From Ruminococcus difficilis (GTDB taxonomy: Bacteria > Bacillota_A > Clostridia > Oscillospirales > Acutalibacteraceae), in assembly GCF_016680995.1 (NCBI RefSeq), contig NZ_JAEQMG010000076.1:1-29810 (forward strand): a DNA stretch of 29,810 nucleotides, in the 5' to 3' direction. Under the pieces are notes generated by a model, which was given only the letters and a program-made list of their open reading frames with translations, ran no database searches and had not been told where the DNA came from. The translations under genes and the position numbers were made by a program. Below, in pieces: positions 9,319 to 17,235 of the stretch. Every line of letters begins with the position of its first letter. Position 1 is the stretch's first letter.

Positions 9319-10020
9319 TTACCATTCGATTTCCTCGATGGACTTCGGATGCTCGTTATAGATATCGCGGACGATTTTGCCGCTTTTCATCTCGATCACA
9401 TGATCCGCCATCGGCGTGATGGCGCTGTTGTGGGTAATGAGCACGACGGTCATTTTCTGCTTGCGGCAGGTTTCCTGCAGCAGGGCGAGGATCTGTCTTC
9501 CCGTATTGTAATCAAGCGCGCCGGTCGGTTCGTCGCAGAGCAGCAGCTTGGGATTCTTTGCCAGCGCTCTCGCGATACTCACTCTCTGTTGCTCGCCGCC
9601 CGAAAGCTGCACGGGGAAGTTATCCTTTCTGTCCAGCAGTCCCACGCTCTCGAGCGCCTGCTCGCTGTCCATCGGATCACGGCAGATCTGAGCCGCCAAT
9701 TCAACATTTTCCTTTGCGGTGAGGTTGTGGACGAGGTTGTAGAACTGAAAGACAAAGCCGATATCATAGCGGCGGTAGGCGATCAGTTCTTTATCGCTCA
9801 GGCGGCTGATATCCCTGTCCATGACAAGGATTTCTCCTTCGGTGCAGCTGTCCATACCGCCGAGGATATTGAGTACTGTTGTTTTTCCTGCGCCTGAAGC
9901 GCCGACGACTACGGCAAATTCACCCTCCTCCACGGAGAACGAAATGCCGTCCACGGCGTTGATGGTAATTTCACCCATGCGGTAGCGCTTGTATACATTT
10001 TTAAATACGACCAGACTCAT
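9319..10020 (-). CDS. ABC transporter ATP-binding protein (MacB/LolD type)
   Basis: A 233-residue ATPase with all motifs in place: Walker [10 protein letters not shown] (residues 40-48), signature [16 protein letters not shown], Walker [13 protein letters not shown], and the switch histidine in VLITHNS. The pattern [15 protein letters not shown] after the Q-loop is typical of the MacB/LolD/FtsE group that pairs with FtsX-type permeases. It is the first gene of the pair; the permease follows at once. GGGGTGAG precedes the ATG, and a well-spaced promoter lies 30 to 60 bases upstream. Confidence 0.93.
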   Translation of the reverse strand: MSLVVFKNVYKRYRMGEITINAVDGISFSVEEGEFAVVVGASGAGKTTVLNILGGMDSCTEGEILVMDRDISRLSDKELIAYRRYDIGFVFQFYNLVHNLTAKENVELAAQICRDPMDSEQALESVGLLDRKDNFPVQLSGGEQQRVSIARALAKNPKLLLCDEPTGALDYNTGRQILALLQETCRKQKMTVVLITHNSAITPMADHVIEMKSGKIVRDIYNEHPKSIEEIEW

Positions 10021-10049
10021 CGTCTCACCCCGTTTGTATTCTATCTTAT

Positions 10050-10078
10050 TTTATAACATAGTCTGTGCCTGTTTGCAA
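10050..10078 (-). promoter_or_regulatory. sigma-A type promoter for the ABC operon
   Basis: On the minus strand, TTGCAA (10073-10078) and TATAAA (10050-10055) are separated by 17 bases, about 30 bases upstream of the ATPase start codon. Similarity to consensus is good but not perfect, and no experimental start is known. Confidence 0.6.
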
Positions 10079-10148
10079 TTGTTTTGTTCTGCACAATGAT
10101 TTTTTTCGTTCCGAATTTGAAATTTTACGCCGAAAAACGGCAAAAAGA

Positions 10149-10177
10149 TTGAAAAACCGCGGCGTATGTGATATGAT
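10149..10177 (+). promoter_or_regulatory. sigma-A type promoter for the envelope operon
   Basis: TTGAAA (10149-10154) and TATGAT (10172-10177) have a 17-base spacer. The predicted RNA start near 10184 falls on the in-frame ATG at 10186, which argues that translation begins at the later ATG (10225) with its own GGGAGG at 10209-10214. Confidence 0.75.
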
Positions 10178-10224
10178 ATAACAGTATGCATAGTTTTTTC
10201 TATAAGACGGGAGGTTTTTGTTTC

Positions 10225-13200
10225 ATGAAAAAAATTATGATAGCGCTTCTCGCGGCGGCGCTGACGGCAATGTCAGCTGTCAGCATTTCGGCTGCGGAGG
10301 CGGATACGTTGCAGGCGGTAGCCGCAGGCGAGTCGATTCCCGGACAGGAATCCTTCAACGGTCCGCGCATCACGGGCTTTGAGAATACAGCTGACGGAAC
10401 CGTCGTTTACTGGACGGCGTATCAGAATGCAGCCAAGTACCGCCTGTTTCTCTGGGACGGTATGACATGGAGAGGACTGGGAAACACCGAGTCCCTCAGC
10501 TTTACCCACAAGGGTCTGAAAAGCGAGCAGACCTACCGCTACACGGTACGCGCGCTCAACAAAGACGGCGATTTCATCAGCGATTACTGGAAGGCGGGAG
10601 ATGAGAACATCTTTCTTGCGCCGCCTGTGATCGAGTCACTGGAAACGACTGAAACGGGCGTGCAGGTGACATGGAACGCGCTCGAAGGCGCGGAGCAGTA
10701 CCGCGTATACCGCAGAACGGGAAACGGCGGCTGGAGACGCGTCGCGGACACGGCGGAGACGACGCTCCTTGATAAGAACGTACCCTCGGGTGAAAAGGTT
10801 TGGTATACTGTCCGCTGCATCAACGCGGACGGCTCCGACTGGACGAGCTACTACAACGAGGGAAAGTCGATTTTCTACGTTGCCACCCCGTATGTCACGG
10901 GCTTTGAAAACACGAATGAGGGCACAGTGATCCACTGGGGCAAGTGCGACGGCGCGGCACGCTACGGCGTATTCCGCAAGAACGCGGACGGAAGCTGGAA
11001 AGGACTGGGCACCTCAAAGACGACGTCCTATCTCAACGAGGACGTCAAATCAGGCGAGACCACGGTTTACACCGTCCGCTGTCTTGACAGCGACGGCGAG
11101 TTTGTCAGCCGCTTCAACCGCGAGGGCTGGGGATACATGTTCCTTGAGCCGCCCGTAATCGAGTCGCTCGAAAACACCGACGAGGGTGTGCAGGTGACAT
11201 GGAACGCGCTTGCGGGAGCGGAGCAGTACCGCGTATACCGCAAAACGGGCGACACGGGCTGGAAACGAATCGGCGACACGAAAGAGAACGCGTTTATCGA
11301 CAAGGACGCACCCTCGGGAGAGAAGCTATCCTATACTGTCCGCTGCATCAACGCGGACGCGTCGGACTGGACGAGCGGCTATACAAGCGGCAAGTCGATT
11401 CAGTTTGTCAAGACGCCGCAGATCACGGGCTTTTCCAATACCGCCGACGGTACGACCATCTACTGGGACAAGTGCGACGGCGCGGCACGCTACGGCGTAT
11501 TCCGCAAGAACGCGGACGGCAGCTGGAAGGGACTGGGCACCTCCAAGACGACAGAATACACCTGCACCGACGTCAAGTCAGGCGAAACAAATATTTATAC
11601 TGTCCGCTGCCTTGACAGCGACGGCAATTTTGTCAGCCGCTTCAACCGCGACGGCTGGAGTTATATGTATTTGCAGCCGCCCGTTATCAGCTCACTAAAG
11701 GGCACAGATAACGGCGTGCAGATTCAGTGGGGCGCACTCAGTGGTGCGGAGCAGTACCGCGTCTACCGCAAGACGGGCGACGAAAGCTGGAAGCGCATCG
11801 CTGACATCAAGGAAAACTCCTATGTCGATACCGACGCACCCTCGGGAAAAAAGATATCCTATACCGTCCGCTGCATCAACGCAGACGGCTCCGACTGGAC
11901 GAGCTACTACAACAGCGGCAAGTCGATTCAGTATGTCAAAACACCTCAGATCACGGACTTTGAAAACACCGAAAAGGGCGTAAAGCTCAGCTTCACGAAG
12001 TGTGACGGAGCGGCGCGCTACGGCATTTTCTATAAAACCGTTGACGGCTGGAAGGGCTTGCGTTCCACCGCCGACACCGAATATCTCGATACCACCGTCA
12101 AGAACGGTGAAACCCGCACCTATACGGTTCGCTGCCTTGACAGCGACTACGAATTCGTCAGCGACTTCAACGGCGCAGGCTGGACGACCCGCTATTTTGC
12201 ACCGCCGCAGCTTACGTCCGTATCGAGGAGCGGCAGCGCCAATCTCGTAACATGGAACGCAGTGGACGGAGCGGACAGCTACCGCCTTTACAGAAAGACG
12301 CTCGGCGGCGGCTGGGCAAGGCTTTTTGAATCCACAAAGGAAACCTCCTATACCGATACCACCGCGCAGAGCAATCAGCTCTACGCCTACACCCTGCGCC
12401 TGATGGACGAAAAGGGCGCATTGATCAGCTCCTACATCGACGACGCACCGTTCTATTACAACGGAAAGATAGCCAACGGAAAGATCACCGTCGGCAACCA
12501 GACCTATAATTTCAACAACGGAAAGCTCCGTCAGGGCTACGTGACCATCGACGGCGCGACCTATTACTTCACCTCCTCGGGCGAGATGCTCAAGGATTGT
12601 CTTGTTGGGTCAAGCGCAGAGGGCTTCCGCTATGCGGGCAAGGACGGCAAGATCGACTATCACTACACCGGCATCGCCAAAAATGCCTACGGCAGCTGGT
12701 ATGTCGAAAACGGCGTGTTCAGCTTCGACGTCCGCAAGGCGGTCACTTGGGGCGGAAACGATTGGAACATCCTTGACGGCAGAGCGGTCAAGGTCACGGA
12801 CGAGTACGACGAGACTCTTCACCGCGCGCTCAAGCTCGTGGACAAAGTCTGCGACAGTAATATGAGCAAGTCGGACAAGCTCTGGAAAATGTTCCGTTAT
12901 ATTCAGAACGCCTATGTTGAGATGAATCCCCGTATTCCGCATTACCACGGCGATGGATGGGAGATTCTCTACGCCAACGACATGTTTGTAAACGGCAAGG
13001 GCAACTGCTTGAGCTACGGCGCGGAATTCGCCTTTATTGCCAAGGCTATCGGCTATGAAAACGTTTATGCCTGCCACAGCGGCGGTCACGGCTGGGCGGA
13101 AATCGAGGGCAAGGTCTATGACCCTGAGTGGGGCAGACACCGCTTCGATAACACCTATTTTGGCATCGACTACAATAATAATCCCACGGATAACAACTAC

Positions 13201-13248
13201 AAGGCAGCAATCGCCCCGGGTTATTCTTGGATGCGCGTCAAAATCTAG
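10225..13248 (+). CDS. secreted FN3-repeat protein with C-terminal transglutaminase-like domain
   Basis: A 1007-residue exported protein. Residues 1-25 are a signal peptide (MKKIMIALLAAALTAMSAVSISA). Eight FN3-like beta-sandwich repeats of about 88 residues follow (about residues 47-745), alternating between two subtypes: one with DGAARYGVFRK and CLDSD, the other with GAEQYRVYRKTG and CINADGSDW. Next comes a short stretch like cell-wall/glucan-binding repeats (YNFNNGKLRQGYVTIDG, YYFTSSGEM), then a transglutaminase-like cysteine domain with Cys928 in KGNCLSYG, His955 in GHGWAE and Asp966 in YDPEW, a complete Cys-His-Asp triad. Start 10225 is chosen from the promoter position and GGGAGG. The protein probably acts on the cell surface as a peptidase, crosslinker or adhesin; its substrate is not readable. 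It leads a four-gene operon with O-acylation genes. Confidence 0.88.
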   Translation: MKKIMIALLAAALTAMSAVSISAAEADTLQAVAAGESIPGQESFNGPRITGFENTADGTVVYWTAYQNAAKYRLFLWDGMTWRGLGNTESLSFTHKGLKSEQTYRYTVRALNKDGDFISDYWKAGDENIFLAPPVIESLETTETGVQVTWNALEGAEQYRVYRRTGNGGWRRVADTAETTLLDKNVPSGEKVWYTVRCINADGSDWTSYYNEGKSIFYVATPYVTGFENTNEGTVIHWGKCDGAARYGVFRKNADGSWKGLGTSKTTSYLNEDVKSGETTVYTVRCLDSDGEFVSRFNREGWGYMFLEPPVIESLENTDEGVQVTWNALAGAEQYRVYRKTGDTGWKRIGDTKENAFIDKDAPSGEKLSYTVRCINADASDWTSGYTSGKSIQFVKTPQITGFSNTADGTTIYWDKCDGAARYGVFRKNADGSWKGLGTSKTTEYTCTDVKSGETNIYTVRCLDSDGNFVSRFNRDGWSYMYLQPPVISSLKGTDNGVQIQWGALSGAEQYRVYRKTGDESWKRIADIKENSYVDTDAPSGKKISYTVRCINADGSDWTSYYNSGKSIQYVKTPQITDFENTEKGVKLSFTKCDGAARYGIFYKTVDGWKGLRSTADTEYLDTTVKNGETRTYTVRCLDSDYEFVSDFNGAGWTTRYFAPPQLTSVSRSGSANLVTWNAVDGADSYRLYRKTLGGGWARLFESTKETSYTDTTAQSNQLYAYTLRLMDEKGALISSYIDDAPFYYNGKIANGKITVGNQTYNFNNGKLRQGYVTIDGATYYFTSSGEMLKDCLVGSSAEGFRYAGKDGKIDYHYTGIAKNAYGSWYVENGVFSFDVRKAVTWGGNDWNILDGRAVKVTDEYDETLHRALKLVDKVCDSNMSKSDKLWKMFRYIQNAYVEMNPRIPHYHGDGWEILYANDMFVNGKGNCLSYGAEFAFIAKAIGYENVYACHSGGHGWAEIEGKVYDPEWGRHRFDNTYFGIDYNNNPTDNNYKAAIAPGYSWMRVKI
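10363..12456 (+). repeat. eight alternating FN3-like coding repeats
   Basis: The repeats are arranged A-B-A-B-A-B-A-B with a two-domain period of 528 bases in the middle copies. For example the DNA encoding GAARYGVFRKNADG near 10950 recurs 528 bases later, and the DNA encoding QVTWNA near 10663 recurs 528 bases later near 11191. The near-identity at DNA level points to recent duplication or homogenisation of a two-domain unit. The first and last copies are the most diverged. Confidence 0.85.
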
Positions 13249-13266
13249 GGATAAAAGGAACATTCT

Positions 13267-14694
13267 ATGGTATTCAGTTCAATCGTATTTCTCAGCGTTT
13301 TTCTGCCCGCAGTGTTTTTGCTCTACACCGTGATACCCTCGCTCAAGGTCAGAAACGCGCTGCTCATCGCGGCGAGCTTAGTATTTTACGCCTACGGCGA
13401 ACCCGTTTATGTGCTGCTCATGCTGTTCAGCTCGCTGCTCAATTACTTCTGCGCGTTGTGGGTGGCGAAAAATCCGCAGAAGAAAAGCAAGGCTGCGCTG
13501 GTGACGGCGGTCGCGGTCAATCTCGGCATCCTCGCCGTGTTCAAGTACACGGGCATGTTCGTCACCACCTTCAACAGCCTGACGGGACTCGCGGTTCCCG
13601 TACCCGCAATCGCGCTGCCGATCGGCATTTCGTTCTTCACCTTTCAGGCGCTGTCCTACGTCATCGACGTCTATCGCGGCGCGGTGGATGTGCAGAAGAA
13701 CTACTTTCACATTCTGCTCTATATCACGTTTTTCCCGCAGCTGATCGCGGGCCCGATCGTCAAGTACCGCGATATCAGCCGACAGATTTCCGAGCGTGAG
13801 CAGAGCGTCGACAAAATCGCGCGCGGCTTCCGCCGCTTCATCTGCGGTCTTGCCAAAAAGGTGCTGATCGCAAACGCTATGGGACAGGTCGCGGATGTTC
13901 TGTTTTCGCAGGATGCATCGACGATGGCGCTTCCGACCGCATGGCTCGGTGCGATCGCGTATCTGTTCCAGATTTATTACGACTTCTCGGGCTATTCCGA
14001 CATGGCTATCGGACTGGGACTTCTCTTCGGCTTTGAGTTCAAGGAGAACTTCCGGTATCCCTACGGCTCAAACAGTGTGCAGATTTTTTGGAGAAGATGG
14101 CACATCTCGCTGTCCACATGGTTCAAGGAGTATCTGTACATTCCGCTCGGCGGCAACCGCAAGGGCAAGCTGAGGACTGCGCTCAACCGCATCATCGTGT
14201 TTTTCTTCACGGGACTGTGGCACGGTGCGAACTGGACGTTTGTGCTGTGGGGACTGTGGCACGGTCTGTTCCTCCTGATTGAGGAATACGTTCCGTTCAT
14301 GAGGAAGCTACCGCGTGCTGCCGGACATATTTATACGATGCTGGTTGTCACGCTCGGCTTTGTACTGTTCCGCGCCGATACCATCGGTTACGGCTTGGAA
14401 TATATCGGCAGGATGTTCACGGGCTTTGATATGAACGCCTCCTCGCTGAGTACGGCGCTGACGCAGCTCACTCCGTGGTTCATCGTCATGCTGATCGCGG
14501 CGATCATCGGCTGCGCGCCGATCCGTCCGCTTGCCGACAAAATACGCTCTGTCCTCTACGGAGAAGGAGAGCTGACCGCCGCTTGGAAGGCAGTGCAGAT
14601 TGCGCTTTATGTTCTCGCTGCCGCAGGACTGGTGTGGTGCATGCTGCGGCTCTCAACGGGCGCGTATAACCCGTTCATCTATTTCAGATTTTAG
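13267..14694 (+). CDS. MBOAT family O-acyltransferase (AlgI/DltB-like)
   Basis: A 475-residue polytopic membrane protein with about ten hydrophobic segments. The N-terminal motif VFYAYGEP, the central LPIGISFFTFQALSYVIDVYRG and the segment FWRRWHISLSTWFKEYLYIPL are hallmarks of the AlgI group of membrane-bound O-acyltransferases. The catalytic histidine is His319 or His332, in LWHGANWTF and LWHGLFLL. These proteins transfer an acyl group, usually acetyl, across the membrane to polysaccharide, teichoic acid or peptidoglycan acceptors with the help of an outer SGNH partner, which is the next gene. The start lies 18 bases after the upstream stop, with AAAGGA before it. Confidence 0.93.
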   Translation: MVFSSIVFLSVFLPAVFLLYTVIPSLKVRNALLIAASLVFYAYGEPVYVLLMLFSSLLNYFCALWVAKNPQKKSKAALVTAVAVNLGILAVFKYTGMFVTTFNSLTGLAVPVPAIALPIGISFFTFQALSYVIDVYRGAVDVQKNYFHILLYITFFPQLIAGPIVKYRDISRQISEREQSVDKIARGFRRFICGLAKKVLIANAMGQVADVLFSQDASTMALPTAWLGAIAYLFQIYYDFSGYSDMAIGLGLLFGFEFKENFRYPYGSNSVQIFWRRWHISLSTWFKEYLYIPLGGNRKGKLRTALNRIIVFFFTGLWHGANWTFVLWGLWHGLFLLIEEYVPFMRKLPRAAGHIYTMLVVTLGFVLFRADTIGYGLEYIGRMFTGFDMNASSLSTALTQLTPWFIVMLIAAIIGCAPIRPLADKIRSVLYGEGELTAAWKAVQIALYVLAAAGLVWCMLRLSTGAYNPFIYFRF

Positions 14695-14708
14695 AAAGGC
14701 GGCGCGAC

Positions 14709-16106
14709 ATGAAGAAGATTTTCCCGGCTGTATTCGCGCTCTTTTGCGTTGCGGTCTGTCTGGTGCCTTCATTGGGCATGATCGTGCGTCCCACCACCGA
14801 ACCGATCGGCAATGAGCGCAAATCAAAGGCGCCCGAGCTGACGAAAAAGGACGGCAGCTTCAATTTCAGCTATCTCACCGATTTGGGCGGCTACTATGAA
14901 AAGCATTTCGCGTTTCGTCCCGAGATGATTACCGCCGATGCGACGGTTCAGGCGGAGATGTTTCAAAATTCAAGCATCGAAACCGTGATCGCCGGAACAG
15001 ACGGCTGGCTCTACTACACCTCCGACGCGGACGATTTTCTCGGCAGGAACACGCTCAATGAAGCCGAGGTCAACGGCGTGGTTCATAATCTGGGCATCAT
15101 TCAGCGCTACGTCGAATCGCAGGGAGCGCAGTTCATTTTTACCTCCGCTCCCAACAAGAGCACGCTCTATCCCGAGCATATGCCGTATTATTACGCCTGC
15201 AAAGCGTCCGGCGTACATAACCGCGATTTGCTGCATCAGGCTCTTGCGGACAGCGGCGTGAAGTATTGCAATTTGTTTGAGCCGCTGAGTGCGCAGAGCG
15301 AAACGCTCTATTTCAAGCGTGATTCTCACTGGGATAACAAGGGCGCGCTGCTTGCGTATAACGAGGTGCTGAACGCGCTCGGCAAGGAGCACAATGATTT
15401 TTCAAATGCGACGGTAACGCGCAGAAAGGACTTCGTGGGAGATTTGAGCAAAATGCTCTATCCCGCGAGCGACGAGGCGGAATACAACGAATATTACGGC
15501 GCGGAGGATTTTTATTCCTACACCACCGACACCAAATCCGTCGAGGACACGCTGATCAAGACCGCGAATCCCAACGCGCGCGGAACGCTCTATATGTACC
15601 GCGATTCATTCGGCAACGCGTTGGTGTCGTTCTTCGCTTCGGCATACGGAAACGCGGTCTTTACCAAGGCGTTTCCCATGAATATCGCTGCGGATTTTGC
15701 GGCGAACAAGCCCGACACCTTCGTGATGGAGCTGGTAGAGCGCAACCTCAGCTGGCTTCTGACCATGCCGCCGATGCTTCCCGCGAGCGAGCTGAGCTAC
15801 TATAAAACAGCGGGAACGCTCGAGGGCAAGGCGAATTTCACCGTCAAGCCCTGTGAATATGCGGCGGAATACACGCAGATCTCTGGTACGCTCGACGGCG
15901 TAACGCTCGACAGCAAGGCGGAGTATTATTTCTCCGTCAATAACAAGGTTTATGAAGCCTACAGCCATAAAACGGAAAGCTCAGACGGTTTTCTGGTTTA
16001 TCTTCCGTCCGCGGATTATCCCGCGGAGGCTGCGCTTGAAATAAAGCTGATTGTGAAGAACAACGGCGAATTTTACGAAATAACAGGAGGAAGTAATGAA
16101 AACTAA
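14709..16106 (+). CDS. AlgJ/DHHW-type SGNH acyltransferase partner
   Basis: A 465-residue protein with an N-terminal membrane anchor or signal (residues 4-26) and an outer SGNH-like domain. The family motif DSHWDNKG carries Asp205 and His207, and the nucleophile serine is Ser300 in YRDSFGNAL, which also fits the AlgJ/AlgX and DHHW families. An early GTDGWLYY segment is also typical. It should work outside the membrane, taking the acyl group delivered by the MBOAT protein encoded just upstream (14-base gap) and placing it on a glycan. The last 120 residues form an additional beta-rich domain of unknown role. The gene overlaps the next by 11 bases. Confidence 0.88.
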   Translation: MKKIFPAVFALFCVAVCLVPSLGMIVRPTTEPIGNERKSKAPELTKKDGSFNFSYLTDLGGYYEKHFAFRPEMITADATVQAEMFQNSSIETVIAGTDGWLYYTSDADDFLGRNTLNEAEVNGVVHNLGIIQRYVESQGAQFIFTSAPNKSTLYPEHMPYYYACKASGVHNRDLLHQALADSGVKYCNLFEPLSAQSETLYFKRDSHWDNKGALLAYNEVLNALGKEHNDFSNATVTRRKDFVGDLSKMLYPASDEAEYNEYYGAEDFYSYTTDTKSVEDTLIKTANPNARGTLYMYRDSFGNALVSFFASAYGNAVFTKAFPMNIAADFAANKPDTFVMELVERNLSWLLTMPPMLPASELSYYKTAGTLEGKANFTVKPCEYAAEYTQISGTLDGVTLDSKAEYYFSVNNKVYEAYSHKTESSDGFLVYLPSADYPAEAALEIKLIVKNNGEFYEITGGSNEN

Positions 16107-17133
16107 GGGAATGACAAAAGCCGCGGCGATTCTTCTCGCCATGCTGATGTTTGCGCTGACTTTCACGGCATGCGGCAGCAAGGAAATCAAGCTCAACGTA
16201 ATCGACAAGGGCGCGCAGACAGAGGTCGATGCGGCAGTCGGCATGACGGTTGAGGAGGTTCTGAAGAAGGCGGAAATCACCGTCGGCGAAAAGGATGAGA
16301 CAGAGCCCAAGCTGGACGAGAAAATCACGGAGGACAGCAAGGAGATCAATGTAAAGCGCTACGCGAAGGTTGTCGTCAAGCTCGACAAGGACAGCAAGAC
16401 CGTTGAGCTTGTCGGCGGCAAGGTATCTGATGCGATCGCAAAGTCCGGGTTCAAGACCGATGGCTATACCCCCGATGTGGACGTGAATAAGTATCTTGAG
16501 GACGGCATGACCATCACGCTTGTCAAGGGCAACACTGTTTCCCTGACCGTTGACGGCAAAACGACCGACTATCCCACCAAGGCAAAGACTGTGGAGGAGT
16601 TTCTCAAGGAGCAGAAGGTGGAGCTCGGCAAGGACGACGAGGTCAGCGAGAAGCTTGACGCCGCCATCAAGGACGGCATGAAAATCACCGTCAAGCGTGT
16701 TGAGTACAAGACCGAGGAAAAGACCGAAAAGATTGAGTTCAAGAAAGAAGAGGTTCTCAGCGATGCTCTCGCCGAGGGCGCCAGCGAGCTGACACAGAAG
16801 AGTGTGGACGGCGAAAAGACCGTTACCTACAAGGTCAAGTACGTGGACGGCAAGGAAGAAAGCCGCGAAAAGGCTGAGGAAAAGGTCACCAAGGAGCCTG
16901 TCAATCAGATCGTCACCAAGGGCACCGGAGCGGTAAACCGCGACTATCAGGAATCCGAGCAGAGCTCCCAGCAGAGTCAGGAGAGCCAGCAGAGTCAGGA
17001 GAGCCAGCAGTCCGAGGAGCCCGCAGGCAAGACCGTGGTTTCCAAGCAGAATTATCCCGACTGCGATGGTTCGGGACACGGCTACTATGAAATCATCTAT
17101 TCTGACGGCACATCTGAGATTCAGGAATATTAA
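16096..17133 (+). CDS. lipoprotein with DUF348 and G5 domains
   Basis: A 345-residue lipoprotein: the signal segment ends in the lipobox FTAC, with the lipidated cysteine near residue 26. Two or three DUF348-like repeats follow (VNKYLEDGMTITLVKG, then TVDGKTTDYPTKAKTVEEFL), then a G5 domain from about residue 210 (YKTEEKTEKIEFKKEE to VTKEPVNQIVTKGTG). A Ser/Gln-rich linker leads to a short conserved tail ending GHGYYEIIYSDGTSEIQEY. The DUF348-G5 order is that of YabE/Rpf-like cell-wall proteins, but no resuscitation-factor or 3D catalytic domain is present, so this is more likely a wall-binding accessory. GGAGG precedes the ATG, which lies inside the end of the SGNH gene. Confidence 0.87.
   Translation: MKTKGMTKAAAILLAMLMFALTFTACGSKEIKLNVIDKGAQTEVDAAVGMTVEEVLKKAEITVGEKDETEPKLDEKITEDSKEINVKRYAKVVVKLDKDSKTVELVGGKVSDAIAKSGFKTDGYTPDVDVNKYLEDGMTITLVKGNTVSLTVDGKTTDYPTKAKTVEEFLKEQKVELGKDDEVSEKLDAAIKDGMKITVKRVEYKTEEKTEKIEFKKEEVLSDALAEGASELTQKSVDGEKTVTYKVKYVDGKEESREKAEEKVTKEPVNQIVTKGTGAVNRDYQESEQSSQQSQESQQSQESQQSEEPAGKTVVSKQNYPDCDGSGHGYYEIIYSDGTSEIQEY
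16969..17004 (+). repeat. 18-bp tandem repeat in the Ser/Gln linker
   Basis: The 18-mer CAGCAGAGTCAGGAGAGC occurs twice in a row, followed by a diverged third copy. It encodes QQSQES units in the lipoprotein linker and could vary in copy number by slippage. Confidence 0.85.
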
Positions 17134-17150
17134 TACAGAATATCCATTAA

Positions 17151-17190
17151 AAAAGCAAAAGCCTATTTCGGGCTTTTGCTTTTGCTTTTT
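17151..17190 (+). terminator. intrinsic terminator of the envelope operon
   Basis: AAAAGCAAAAGCC (17151-17163) pairs with GGCTTTTGCTTTT (17171-17183), and a T-rich tail follows. It ends the four-gene operon 17 bases after the lipoprotein stop codon. Confidence 0.88.
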
Positions 17191-17193
17191 CTG

Positions 17194-17202
17194 TGATATA
17201 AT
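17194..17202 (+). promoter_or_regulatory. extended -10 promoter of the GTPase-nuclease gene
   Basis: TGATATAAT is a perfect extended -10 element. No good -35 is seen, because that position falls in the terminator stem of the previous operon. The leader to the ATG at 17236 would be only about 27 bases, too short for the leader-peptide attenuator known from tet(M). Confidence 0.7.
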
Positions 17203-17235
17203 GAAGTTATCATGAAGAACAATCGGGGTGACGAT

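Noticed and set aside
10186..10224. Earlier in-frame ATG for the FN3/transglutaminase-like protein
   Set aside because: It lies at the predicted RNA start and would put 13 residues before an otherwise classic signal peptide; ATG 10225 has GGGAGG in place.
10363..12456. Repeated DNA considered as a CRISPR or other non-coding array
   Set aside because: The repeats are long, in frame and encode FN3-like domains; there are no short spaced repeats or cas genes anywhere in the window.
17212..17235. Earlier in-frame ATG for the GTPase-nuclease fusion
   Set aside because: It is only about 10 bases after the -10 element and has no ribosome binding site; ATG 17236 has GGGGTGA and matches the TetM N-terminus.
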